DNA of 64,000 bases from Echinometra lucunter (taxonomy: Eukaryota; Echinodermata; Echinoidea; Camarodonta; Echinometridae): the NCBI GenBank assembly GCA_029962745.1, contig CM057153.1:35417840-35481839 (forward strand). Reading direction: 5' to 3'. Made by a program: the position numbers and the translations under genes. The notes below the pieces were generated by a model. That model was not told the DNA's origin. It did no database searches and saw nothing but the letters and a program-made list of their open reading frames with translations. Shown here piece by piece: positions 52,874 to 64,000 of this stretch (the first letter of the stretch is position 1; each line of letters starts with the position of its first letter).

Positions 52874-53940
52874 TCTGACAGGAGACATCGTTTGACAACA
52901 CTGACCCGTTGATTACTGAATATTGTCATCCCTAAGTGTCCATCTTGCTCTTGCTTGTCTAGTAGGCTATGGACTAACAATAATAAGTTTATTCCTCACG
53001 TGTGTTGAAACCATTACTTAAAAGCTCGTACAATATGCAATCATCGGAAAACTAGAATCACCAGAAACTGTTTTTCTTTCCCTCCCTCAAAATGAGAACT
53101 CATTCTAATAATAATAATAATATTCCGTTCTTGTATAGCACATATCACGTTATTATCTTACGTCTCTATGCGCTTCCAAAGGACTTTGGATATTATGCTA
53201 TTCAGTGCATGTGTTTCCCTTCAACGGAAGAACGGTGGCTATAAATCAATGTCTCATGTTATGCGTAGTGCACCTATTAGCCCACGAGATCTTAAAAATA
53301 ACGCAAGGTTTTATACTACAGGCTAAACTGTGTCATTGCGATGTTCCGCATGTCCCTTGGTTGAGCACGTGAAAACTGATTTCTCCCCCAACTGTGCGAA
53401 AGATTTCATCATTCATTCGGCATCAATGACTCCATCTATCCATAAAAATGCTCTTTTCCATATGGGATGAGAGGTTGTCCTACTTGATACCTACCAGTTA
53501 GCGAAGCCAAAACTCTCAACGTTAATCAAAGCTGTATTTTCAATATAAATTAGTAGGCGCCGATGATTACAGGTGACCCATCAGTAGACATTGCTGATAT
53601 CCTTTCCCTATTATAGTCGGCGCCTCTGATTACTGTCTATATGATAATGAGTGTGACCTTGATCCCATCAGATGAGTCTGCGCTGTTATCAGGTTGCATT
53701 TTTCTTTCACCAAAAACAAGAAAATTGCTTTATAGATAAATAAAGCATTTGTATTTATGATTACAAACTCAGAAACTCTTTCAGATTCAGTTAGAGATAA
53801 GGCCACACATCACAGCTTTAGTCATGTTAGTCATGTTAGTCATGTTAGAAGAGGGTTCAAAAAGAACAAAAATACGAGTCATCTATGAGTTAAACTCCTT
53901 GGATATAGGGAGACTTCCCACATCTCTTCTGTTCAACCTC
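52874..53940. other. Intergenic DNA, no gene seen
   Basis: No recognised family. A short (AAT)n lies at about 53106-53120. Confidence 0.4.
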
Positions 53941-53949
53941 TTCCCCCTC

Positions 53950-54085
53950 CTCTCTCTCTTCTTCTTCTTCTTCTTCTTTTTCTTTTTCTTTTTCTTCTTC
54001 TTCTTCTTCTTTCTTCTTCTAATTATTATCTGGTGCAACATTGTCTTGTTTTGTGTCGCTTTTTTTTTCTTTCTTCTTCTTGCCT
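53950..54085. repeat. (CTT)n microsatellite
   Basis: CTT/TTC repeats with interruptions. The poly-Phe frame across it is an artefact. Confidence 0.93.
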
Positions 54086-54139
54086 TGTCCTGTCCTGTCT
54101 TATCTTATTTTGTCATTGCCATTAACAGCATGTGACAAG

Positions 54140-54600
54140 TCATGTTTTGAGATAGAGGGCTTTTTTCATGTGAGGAGGTGAAGAGTTCATGTGAGATGCT
54201 GAAAGACGCTGCTGATTTTTATAAAAGAAGAAGTATACTTAAAATGCGAGGAACTCCATGGAAATGTCATCTAGTTTTGTGTGGTGGTGCCGATTTTGTG
54301 TGAGGGAAAGTGTTTAATTTTCTTTAGAACAATATGGCACACATTTGACGTGAGATAGTGACAAATTTTATGAGAGATGGCCCAGTTTTATAGGAAAGCG
54401 CGCATATTTTCTGAGAGAGGCTCCAATTATCTGTGAGATGCGCCACTTTTCATGGGATATGGCGCTGATTCTTTAAGAGATGGTGCCGATTTTTATTTAA
54501 GATGGCCTGAATTCAAGTAAGAAGGTTCTGATTTTTGTGATATTATGGCACCAATTCTATGTGGGATGACGCCGATTTTCATTGAAGAAATACGCAAATA
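54140..54600. repeat. Degenerate minisatellite, about 30-bp unit (GATGGCGCCGATTTT)
   Basis: About 14 units of the form GAGATGGCGCCGATTTTTAT then GTGA, all in one orientation, diverged by roughly a third. Clear examples are ggtgccgattttgtgtgag, atggtgccgatttttattta and atgacgccgattttcatt. Confidence 0.8.
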
Positions 54601-54659
54601 AAGTTTAAAAGGAAGTATTTTCTCCAAAACTTTTTTTTTCTTTCTTTCTCTCTCTCTCC

Positions 54660-55290
54660 TCTTTTACATTAAAAGAGCAATAAACTTAATTTTTTCCAAC
54701 CTCTTTTCATCCAAAGGTTTATCAGATTGTGTATATACAAATTTGTAGATTATTTTGAATTATGGAATTAACTCCAAAATAAAATCGTTTTTGCCCTGCT
54801 GTTTTATGCTAACTTCTTTTTTATTTTAGAGCAATGAAGAGTGCAATGGTATTCAAATCGTGTACAACCTATTCATATTCAGAAACTCATTTAGATTTCG
54901 CTTTCACTTTGTGTACTTAAACCTTAAAGCAATATGGTTATTGTGATATAATATGCAAATGTGTCGATCTGAATCATGGAATTAACTATTTCTGATCTGT
55001 TTTTGCTCTGCTGTTTTATGCTTATTCATTTTTATTCTTAATGTAGTTAAGAGTGCAATGATATTCATCCTTGTACACCTATATTACATCAAAACTCGTT
55101 TAGATATTGCACTCCATCTGTGTTATTTCAGCCTTGAAGCCACAAAGCTATTTATTGAGATATGATATGCGAAATCTATTCAAATCATTAAATTCACTCC
55201 AACATCATATTTTTTTATGAATTTATATGATACAAGGCTATAGCCTTGAAGCCATATGGTTATTTCACAGTGCTGAATAGTGGCAAGATA
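54660..55290. repeat. Tandem repeat of about 210 bp, 2.5-3 units
   Basis: gaattatggaattaactcc at 54758 recurs as gaatcatggaattaact at 54971 and more loosely as aatcattaaattcactcc at 55184. Each unit then shows ttgccctgctgttttatgct, agagtgcaatg-tattca and actcatttagatttcgc or relatives. Confidence 0.8.
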
Positions 55291-55439
55291 CTTCTGAAAG
55301 AATATATTTCTAGAGTGCATCTTGGCCTTAGTTGATATGTACGCCATATGAAAGGTCTCATAGACATGTTAAGATTTGCTTAAACATGTCTAAGTAAATT
55401 TACTAAGATGTGTCATCTTATTTAATTGCATGCTATGGT

Positions 55440-56105
55440 TTTCAGGCTGCAGAAAGGGAGACCTAGCAAGATAGAAAAAAAACAGTAAAACATGCTGAAA
55501 AAAATCACCGAAGTAAAGAGAGACTTGAAGGTGGAATGTGATAAGAGAATCGTCCAAAAAGCCAAAGAAATTATGACAAATTTCAATCATCCTTTGTTTT
55601 CATTCTACGAGTTTGTTAGATCAGGGAGAAGGCTAAGGTCACTCAAATGTAGGGCACAGCGATTCACAAACACATTTATTCCGTATTCTATCAGCATATA
55701 ACCAAACATAATTTTTCATTTGTTTCTTCTTCTTCTTTACACAGGAAAATAGGGAAACTATACCCATAGTTTGACCAACCAGGATTATTAAATTTTGTTA
55801 TGAAAATAGAGGATCATATCATGAGCATTTTTCAGGTAGTAATGGGGGGGGGGGAATTACTATTTGAATTATACAGCTGTATACTCTCATTTACTTCAAG
55901 TGTCCCTGTAGAAATCAGATTAGTTATTATCGAAACAATCATATCCAAATGAATGCAATATCATGTATGTAATTTTTTTGTATATTCTTCTGTTACTTGA
56001 ATATTTGTATGTATGCCTTTAATATGTGAGTAAATCAAATATCCGTGTGTTGAGCACATATTGGACCAGTAAATACTATACTTTACTATATACTATACTT
56101 AACTA
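55440..56105 (+). pseudogene. 3' end of a non-LTR retrotransposon
   Basis: The frame at 55492-55701 ends HPLFSFYEFVRSGRRLRSLK then FTNTFIPYSISI, the conserved C-terminus (HPL...SGRR...K-R..R...SF-P-AI) of LINE ORF2. The tail at about 56040-56105 (GGACCAGTAAATACTATAC plus TA-rich run) matches that at 10590-10655. Severely 5'-truncated. Confidence 0.7.
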
Positions 56106-56221
56106 CACATCGTAGTTATCAGTGGTTATACAAAGTTATTCATTTCATTTATTATCCGTGTCCACAAAGGATTATTGTTTATGTACAATAACTGCAAAGT
56201 TAACTTTCGAATGTGGAGTGT

Positions 56222-56400
56222 ATGAGACCCCCCCCCAAAAAAAAAAAAAAAAAAAAATGGAAGAGAAGAGAGGAGAGAGATGGAGAGCGACAGAGACAGA
56301 GACAGGTAGAAAGAGAGAGAGAGAGACGAAGAGAAAGAGTCAGAGACAGGGAGAAAGAGGGAAAGAATGGGAGAGAGAGGAGACAGAAAAGAGGGAAGAG
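56222..56400. repeat. Purine-rich (GAGA/AGAA) low-complexity tract
   Basis: C homopolymer, A homopolymer, then GA-rich sequence. Frames in it are Glu/Arg-rich artefacts. Confidence 0.9.
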
Positions 56401-56499
56401 CAAAGCTGTAGACAGCGTAGAAACGATAGAGAAAATTCATGAGCAAATTGGAAAAAATGAAATAATGTTAATATGTAATCAGGGAATAAACCTTTGATT

Positions 56500-58320
56500 G
56501 AGTTAGACATGCTAGATGCCATATTGATTACTACATAACGACATTCTAACGCAGGTCACACGGTGATCATATTGTGTAGGGGCATAGAAATTTCTTTTAA
56601 CATGAGATGCAAGTTTTTCGCAGCCTTCGTTATGAATAGTATGAGTGAGAAATCCTTGTCGTCTATGCTACCGTGAGTATAATGTAGATCGGGAGCCAAA
56701 GGGGTCACCTGGCGAAAAAGGGTACATAACAATGATCTTTGGACAAAACTATAATCGTCTACCATGCACAAAGTGGTGTCCACAGATCACTTCACGAAAA
56801 GGGGTTTCTTTTTTCGCTTGTTTGACCCCCTCTGGCTCCCGGTCTAATGGTGCAAACAGTTTTCCCTTTCACCACGAAATAAAAGGAGAGTGTTGAGTCT
56901 GTGTTGAGACATCACTAAATATGAACTTGAAATTATGTTGCCTATAATCATAATAACGGCAATGATAACAAATAAGTGTCATTTTGATGAGTAACCAGTC
57001 GAATCATTAGTACGTCCCATTACTTCCCCCCCCCCCCAAAAAAAAAAAAACAACAACAACAACAACAAAAGCAACAATAAAACAAAACACACACCAAAAA
57101 AAAAAAAAAAAAAATTGGCCATGACATAGGATACACTTACTGCTGATTTGGCCTTCTTACATGTCCTAAAGCCACGGCCTCGATGCGTCACAAAGAAAGG
57201 TGCGATGTGTAGTACTGTTATTGACCTTCCACAAATATTTGTATATTATATAGGTCTTCGACGGGTACTGCTTTTGTCGATCTCAAATATACAATACCGA
57301 AATAACGTTCACGTTCATGTCTTTTCATACCCAAGTAATGTGCAATCGACCTATTTCGCCTGTTTCATCTGAATTAAAGTAATAATTCAACATAAAAATA
57401 GTTCGAAAGGAGGTAGTTATGTATGAGCTATACTTATAGTTGGTATCCCATTTGCGTGGCAATCTTCACAACAAGTGGTGAATCATGAAAAAAAAAGTTT
57501 CAGAGTTTCGTTCAAGAGATTTATTTTCATAACCTCATGAAGAACGAGGTGGTGACACACGCATAATAAAATTATGTAAATGAATAAACGTTTAAATTAT
57601 CGGTAGCTACAGAACCTTAATACAAGTAATAATTAGGAATGTACATTACACTCACAGTTTATTCCACTCACAGATTTCAGACATCTTATATTCATATGAT
57701 ATTTTTCCAAAGGCAGAAATGGAGGATTTTCTCAAAATACCCGTTTACTATAAACTGTATTCAAATTTATGCACATCTCTCGATCTCCAGAACGCTTGGC
57801 TACCAACTTTTCAGTTCATCTGTTATGCATAATGTTACCTAAATAGATGGAATCCAGTTTGCATATATTAGTTGCTGCAACGTCGAGTGAGCCTCTGGCA
57901 AGCTTCTCAGTTTTCAAGTGAAACTTTTGTTCAAAAAGACTTAGTATGCATAAAATTAGTAGGAGCAAGGAGTTTCCAGAGCTGGAGTCACATCTAAAAC
58001 ATTCCCTTTGAACCATGTTCGATGCCGCCAGGAGAAAATATGTCAGGCATGTGCTTAACCATGTTAACTGGATCTTCCTTGCAGATACGTAGACAAATAT
58101 TTTCTGCCTGGCTGCAAACTTACGGGCCATTTTCAAAGGGAAATGTGCTTTTGTAACGATAATTACTTTTCGCTACCACTCGTCTGATAATACGAGCAGT
58201 ACACAGTGCTTACCTTTACAGGAGGCAAGCGAAAGGAAATGGTGCAAAATCTCCTGAAATATAAATCAAAATTACTCGACTGGGCATGTGTGGGCACTAA
58301 TCTAACATAATAAATCGTAA
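56500..58320. other. Intergenic DNA, no supported gene
   Basis: Contains C/A homopolymers at 57026-57115. A 106-codon minus-strand frame at 58136-57816 is open but has no recognisable family. Confidence 0.35.
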
Positions 58321-58324
58321 ATAA

Positions 58325-59950
58325 CCGATACTAATATTCTTTTCTCATCCAAAACAATTCAGATATTAAATAGAAGTCTCAATAATGAATTAGAAAAGGT
58401 GTCAAACTGGTTAAGAAGCAATAAATTGTGTTTAAATACCGATCAGTCTAATTTTATATAAACTATCAAATTCATCCCGTATTTCAATAGATGATATAAC
58501 TGTCGAAGTGAATGACAAAATTATAAAATATGTTCATTTTACTAAATTTTTGGGTGTGCTTATTGATGACAATTTATCTTGGAAAATTCAGATGTATATC
58601 TGGGACAATATACGTCTGGGACCGACCTTTAACGTCACCATCCATATAACTAAAACTATCTCTCGAAATATTGGTATCATTGGCAGATTACGTTCTATCT
58701 TACCCAAGAATATTCTTATTACATTATATAACATACTTGTTTGACAATTTTTAAGCTATTACAATGTTGTATGGGGAAATACAAGTCAAAGCAAGTTACA
58801 TCCTTTATATTCACTTTAAAAAAGTAGTAAGAATTTGTACAAATTCTAAGTATCTTGCACATTCTAAACCATTATTTCAAGAACTGGACATATTTAACAT
58901 ATTCCAGCTTAATTATTACTTTTTAGCAATATTACTTTTTAAACATAGAAATGGTATTTTACCGCAAAGGCTGTGTAATATGCTAACTTTGAATACTTCT
59001 GTACATCAATATAATACTAGAAGTGCAAGTAAGTATCATTTGTGGGCTGTAAATAAGGCTTTTATTTCTTTCACTTTTAGACACAAAGCACCAGTTATAT
59101 GAAATTCCTTACCAAATGAAATTACATCAATCATTTTTTATAATAGCTTCAAGAGGAAATTAAAGGAATTCCTCGTATTTTCTGATTTTTCGCCCTGAAG
59201 TTATAATATTTGTTTCCAAACTTTGTCTAGGGTTGTGTGATTTTGTATTTGTTTGATTTTACACATCTTTTAAACTTTTGTTGTTGTTTTGTTTGTTAAT
59301 TCCTTTTACTACTCTTGCCTGTCAATTTTCAATATGTAAAGGGGACTGTCTTGACAAGACCATCCTGATCTTTTCATGGTACCCTTAATTCCATGAAAAT
59401 TATATTATTTTTAATGGTTTGGCGTCACCTGTGCCTGGGAAGGGAAAAGCGAATAGAATCACTGTAACTCTCAGGTCTCTCCTCCCGATATCACTGACTG
59501 GGGGTGTGCAGGTGGACCACATACACCGGGGTTTCCCCCTACTCTTATAAGAATAGTGCAGTGGGATCTTTAACGTGCAAAGGTGGTGACTCTCCTTTAC
59601 ACGGGACCTCCATTTAACGTCCTATCCGAGGGACGGAGTGTTTTCCACTGTAGCATAGCCTGCGTCTATGAAACAGGGGAGGGGCTCGATAACACACAAC
59701 GTAGGCTTCAGTCATCCGCCTTGGCTGGACTCGAACCCACGGTCTTTTGGTTCGAGAGGCAGACGCTTTACCGACTGAGCCAACTCGCTCCCTCATTGAA
59801 TATGAATCTGGTTTTAACTTTGTACATGACATTGTATTACTATCCATTCAGATTGTAAAGGAATTATTTGTATATATATGATATGCTTTATTGGAATTGA
59901 ATTAAACTGAATTGAACTGTACTTTAACAAATTCCCTTTTCATTTTCGTC
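58325..59950 (+). pseudogene. 5'-truncated non-LTR retrotransposon with SINE in its 3' UTR
   Basis: Coding remnants start just after the FADD box (DTNILFSSKTIQILNRSLNN), then KFLGVLIDDNLSWK, RLRSILPKNILITLYN and a C-terminal SFKRKLKEFLVFSDF ending at TGA 59196-59198. Internal stops and an extra segment of about 45 bp after LSWK disable it. The element ends in a ttgaattaaactgaattgaa tail near 59910, typical of CR1/L2-like LINEs. Confidence 0.8.
59408..59793 (-). mobile_element. tRNA-derived SINE (family 2)
   Basis: On the minus strand it starts near 59793 with GGGAGCGAG, an A box TGGCTCAGTCGG (59782-59771) and a B box GGTTCGAGTCC (59737-59727), both matching RNA polymerase III consensus. A body follows with ccgtccctcggataggacgt. 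It interrupts the LINE 3' UTR. The acceptor-stem ends do not pair, so it is not an intact tRNA gene. Confidence 0.8.
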
Positions 59951-61480
59951 CGCAAGTAATCGGAAAAGTGCCAAATTGCGGGTTTCAGGATTGTAAAATT
60001 TTACTATTTTTCACAAATTAAAGCTGCTATCATGCGACATGCGCAAAATTTCTGGACACAGTTAGGCTTTGTATTCATATTTTATCATCTGTTCGATTTT
60101 CTGTCTGTTAATTCAAATAAAAAGTGAAATGTAAAAGAAATTTTATATGTGACAAAATCACGCTTCAACCTTCCCCATAATGTTCGCGGCATCGAACCTC
60201 GGACTTCAAAGGCAACAGCACACCTGTAGATTCTATTGTGAAACCTTAGAAGGGAACAGCTGCTTGAAATGAATTGTTGCCAGTTGGGATTCTAGCTCTT
60301 AAAAGTCCTTAGTATAGGAGTGAAATCAGAGCAGATGACAGCTGCCGCTGCATCATATTTGCCATCAAAGAAAAGTTAATCATGGAGGGGCAATTACATG
60401 ACTCAAAAAAAAGGGGGAAGGCGACGGGACCTTTCTTCACTCTTCTCTCTAAAAATCAGCATGCCATTATACTCGATGATTTTTACAGTTTCAGCTAATT
60501 AACTTGATGTTAGACATCCAAAACGCAACGTTATTTTTCCGGGGTTAGTCATTTTCATGAATAATTACAACAGTGTACAAATCACGAGTTTCACACAAAT
60601 CAAATACCAAACCCAACACACGTCGTCAGTCCAAAGTGGATGTATATATAGGCTAAATGAAAGCTTCGACACCACGAAAGGACTCTAATAGCTTGTTCAT
60701 TCTCGGTATTATGGTGATTCATTGCGGAGCTGGTAAAAGCTCTGAAGATGATGTCATGATCAATTATTCAGCCATTCGCAGGGAGTTTCAGACCTAGGAT
60801 GTTCCGCCTAGACAATCATCACGATTATACGTCAAGCGAACAACACCGATGGGAATTTCGCAAAGAAAATTATATGTTTACAATGCTATCATCAAACCGT
60901 GACATAAAGTAGTAAAGAAACTTCGCAAATGCGAAGCAGAATTTGAACCTATGTCTTATCATGTAACCCGCTTTGTTGTGAATTTGAGATGTACAAGAGC
61001 CAAATATATAACAAAGAGCAATATATATTTAGATTTGTGTTTCATGAACATGCTTATAATTTATATAAATCCTCTCCTTTGTTCCTCGCGTTCGTTTCAT
61101 TTTTCTCTAAAGCAAATTATTTTCATTTTCTTTTACACTCTTATGTTGGACAAATTAAGTTGGATATGACGTTGGGTGAAAAGTCTTTATAATTTGCATT
61201 ATCTCTTAAAAGCAATGTATACACACACAATGGGTTTTACAGACGTGTATCAGTATCAATAAGATATGATTATTAGCGTTTTGTACCGACCTTTAACGTC
61301 AACATCCGAAAGACGGAGTAAGGTTCGTTGGGTTGTGTTTCTCGAAACCGTCATGCATGTAAGTCTAAGTTCATGGACATCCAATTGAAACGCGTGTTAA
61401 TTCTAAAACACACGTTTCAATGTGATGTCCAAGAAGTATACTTATGGCGGTTTTGAGAAACAGCCCCTGGGTCCACACAG
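59951..61480. other. Intergenic DNA
   Basis: At 61290-61318 cctttaacgtcaacatccga resembles the body of the family 2 SINE and may be a remnant. Nothing else recognised. Confidence 0.4.
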
Positions 61481-62080
61481 AGTAAGTTTGTTTGTTTATT
61501 TATTTTCACCATGCATAATAAACAATCACATTGACAAGAACAGCGTATTACATCAAAATAGAATACATAGTAGGAACAAAGCATAAACATAAATGTTTGA
61601 AGCGCAGAGTCCCTAGAATAACATAGTAGGTAATAAATTCGTTTCGTAAAACATGGCTTGAAATAAAACATTCATGATTTCGTTTAATCGACAGAAATAA
61701 AAACAAATAAAAATAAGAAAAAAATGTTAATCGTGCCCCTATATCGTACTATACCTCCTTACCCTGTCATAAAAAGACAGAAACACTTAGGTGTACCTCA
61801 AGAGCTATTATGATGAATATTTGGAGAGGAGTAATTCTTTCATATTCCTTTTAAATGATATAATAGTGCTACAATTTCGTATATGAGATGGTAATGCATT
61901 CCAAATGTCAGGTCCTACATATCTAATTGATTTATGTGCTAAAGCAGTAAGTAAGTTGTCAATGCACTGACAAAGCATATCGTGCTTGTGGCGTATACTG
62001 CCATCTGTGACCTTAAAGGTTTCTTCACAAAACACTGTTGGCAATTTTTTATGAATGCAAATTATCCCAAATATGTAAGT
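61480..62080 (-). pseudogene. 3' end of a non-LTR retrotransposon
   Basis: The minus-strand frame 62044-61808 contains AHKSIRYVGPDIWNALPSHI and SFKRNMKELLLSKY, the conserved ORF2 C-terminus. The following AT-rich part down to about 61480 is a plausible 3' UTR. Confidence 0.75.
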
Positions 62081-62207
62081 ACGGTGTCAATATTGACCTT
62101 CTGCATACAGATATAGTGTTCATAGCAGAATATACTGATATTCCCTAGCTCTCTACGGATCTGTAAATTATGTTGTGATGACTGAATCTTCACTTCATAT
62201 TTCTTTC

Positions 62208-62213
<6 letters not shown>

Positions 62214-62242
<29 letters not shown>
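62214..62242. repeat. (CA)n microsatellite
   Basis: About 14 CA units. Confidence 0.97.
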
Positions 62243-62245
<3 letters not shown>

Positions 62246-62259
62246 CACACCCACACTAT

Positions 62260-64000
62260 CCTGATGATTTATTTCTTGCGAGGTTCAATGTCATAAACAC
62301 ATGAATGCTCAAGATCGATAGCTTTTATCTATGCTGCTATACCAGTACATTCTCTGAAATGATGGCATAGTAGTACCAACCCAGTCACACCGCCAAACCG
62401 CTTCCAGACCGACTTCAAAGTGGCTGAGCCTTTGACTTAAAGGATATTGTAATTTTTGTTCGTTCATTTATCGATCTCGTGTCGGTCTCCATGGTGTGAA
62501 AGCGATGTTAGACAGCATTTAGTGAATCTAAGCACATTATGATGGCAACAGCATTACAGCCATTGACAGCATGCAGCATGAGTTCCAAAATATACAAGTT
62601 AACATTTCCTTGTACAACCTGTAGGTTGCTCAAGCATGCCTCTAATAGCGTGAATAGTATTGTTTACACCGAGTCACCTGGTCAGGTGGTGCTCCTTTAA
62701 AAAAAATGCTGTGCAAATTATGACCAAGCAAGCCCATGCAGTGCTAGTGACAAGAAGATGAATTAATCATTGTTAATCAAATTCCTATTTTCATAACTTA
62801 ATCAAGTAATTACAACCACTTGGAGACGAATGTTACTTATTCATGAGTGAAGCACATAAACTATGAATGGAATCAACGTTCAGCCGTTCGAGGGATCAAG
62901 AGCGAATTTGGAGTTAAATTCAAGCATGGATGTATTTTAGGGCCAAGACAGTTTTCTCATCGTGATTACATATGTTTACCTGTACAGCCCACGCTCACAC
63001 CCACAAGAAAAAATCATTCCTCTTCCTCCTCCTTCTCCTCCTCCTCCTCCTTCTTCTTCTTCGTCTTCCCTTTTGTCTTCTGCTACATCCTCCTCTTTCT
63101 GCTTCTTCTGCTTCTTCTGCATGCTTCTTCTCTATCTTCTATCGAGATATGGTATACACATTGCAAGTTTACTGACTGCTGAAGTTCATTCATTACTAAA
63201 AAAAAATACAAAATCTTTCACCAAGGCAATCCACTCCAACCAAGGTAATGTACAGGCCATATTCTGATGTTGCTCATGATTGTGACGATTGAAAGAAAAG
63301 AAAATCTTACCAAATTCAGCCTTGCTTCAAGATTCTGAAGGCCACATGACGGTATCAGTGAGGTCATGATTCTTAGACAGAGGATCCGTGTTTTATGACC
63401 CAGTGATAATTCCCCCAAGACGTTTGCTCATTTGGTGGCGCCGGAGTCCAAATTCCGAATCTTGAACCGAGACCGGCTGTAGAACAGTAGTTATACTTGA
63501 GGATAGTGAGGAAGCGTTGACGTGAAAAAAAGGTAAATGAGTAAATTACTGTGTAATAATCCTCAATCAATGCACTTCCGATTCCAAGTGTCAAGGATTT
63601 TCAGAAGTATGCCTCTATACATCTAGAGTTCCATCAAGAATTATTATCTCTTTTATGCTTCAATACGAATTTAGTCAAATTTACTCGTGGAGCACTTTGA
63701 GTGATTAACTCAACTCGTTTACTCCGAAAATGAAAGTACGTCAGCAAGGAAAACAAAAATCAGGAGAAAATCTGCTCGACACGAGGTAATGAATTTCCCA
63801 AGCTTATCTGGTCATAGGTGACTGCCCCCACACAATGCAGGAGGTTCATTGGCTGTTGTACGGCGCACTCCATCATTATGTACGGAGCGTGATCTGCGGC
63901 GCTTTAGCCATTTCATGCTTCTGCCGACTGCAACTGGTCATTTGTATCTTAACGAGTTACACGCACTTTAATAACCTGTGCGTCACGCTCTGCTGTGAAG
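62260..64000. other. Intergenic DNA, no gene seen
   Basis: Contains CTT/TCC-rich low complexity at about 63019-63130. No exon with recognisable features. Confidence 0.35.

Noticed and set aside
55492..55701. Independent small protein gene
   Set aside because: Its C-terminal half matches the conserved end of LINE ORF2 proteins, so it was assigned to a LINE remnant.
57816..58136. 106-codon open frame on the minus strand
   Set aside because: No recognisable domain, no splice or promoter context, and length is not exceptional for AT-rich DNA.
59690..59793. tRNA gene on the minus strand
   Set aside because: A and B boxes are good, but the acceptor-stem ends do not pair and the anticodon arm is degenerate; better explained as a SINE head.

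Overview
The window is eukaryotic nuclear DNA: AT-rich, with genes split by GT-AG introns and roughly half of what I can interpret made of microsatellites, minisatellites, short inverted-repeat transposons and decayed LINE pieces. Gene content (an animal TRPC cation channel, a class V aminotransferase-fold PLP enzyme, an SLC18B1-type vesicular transporter) says metazoan. The tRNA-derived SINEs, one of which has a tail I recall from sea urchin DNA, suggest a marine deuterostome, most likely an echinoid. The species is inference.

Layout. (1) 133-6483, + strand: the 3' nine exons of a TRPC channel gene; the 5' exons, encoding the N-terminal ankyrin part, lie before the window. (2) 6484-10157: 3' UTR and intergenic DNA with one pogo-like MITE. 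(3) 10158-16945, - strand: six exons of a PLP-dependent class V aminotransferase-like protein (isopenicillin-N-epimerase-like), with Asp244 and Schiff-base Lys270 both intact. (4) 16946-31548: repeat-rich intergenic DNA with a TA-flanked 1.4 kb inverted-repeat element, a CCCGGG-ended MITE with a perfect 8-bp duplication, a foldback element, a 0.85 kb degenerate minisatellite and a hAT-like element nested inside another. (5) 31549-51318, - strand: eleven exons of an MFS transporter of SLC18B1 type. Its third intron holds a LINE invaded by a hAT-like MITE and by a foldback element that carries a further insertion; its first intron holds a 1.5 kb near-palindrome. (6) 51319-64000: intergenic DNA with degenerate tandem arrays, another foldback and several 5'-truncated LINE 3' ends, one interrupted by a tRNA-derived SINE.

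The three genes show no obvious joint pathway: a plasma-membrane cation channel, a soluble PLP enzyme and a probable vesicular transporter. Reading frame and splice phase agree across every exon junction I assembled, so all three look functional as far as visible. I found no CRISPR array, rRNA gene, intact tRNA gene or bacterial-style operon. The best candidates for undescribed structure are the large inverted repeats, the nested insertion stack and a (CCA)n tract that serves as the polypyrimidine tract of an SLC18B1 splice acceptor. I see no convincing new protein system.
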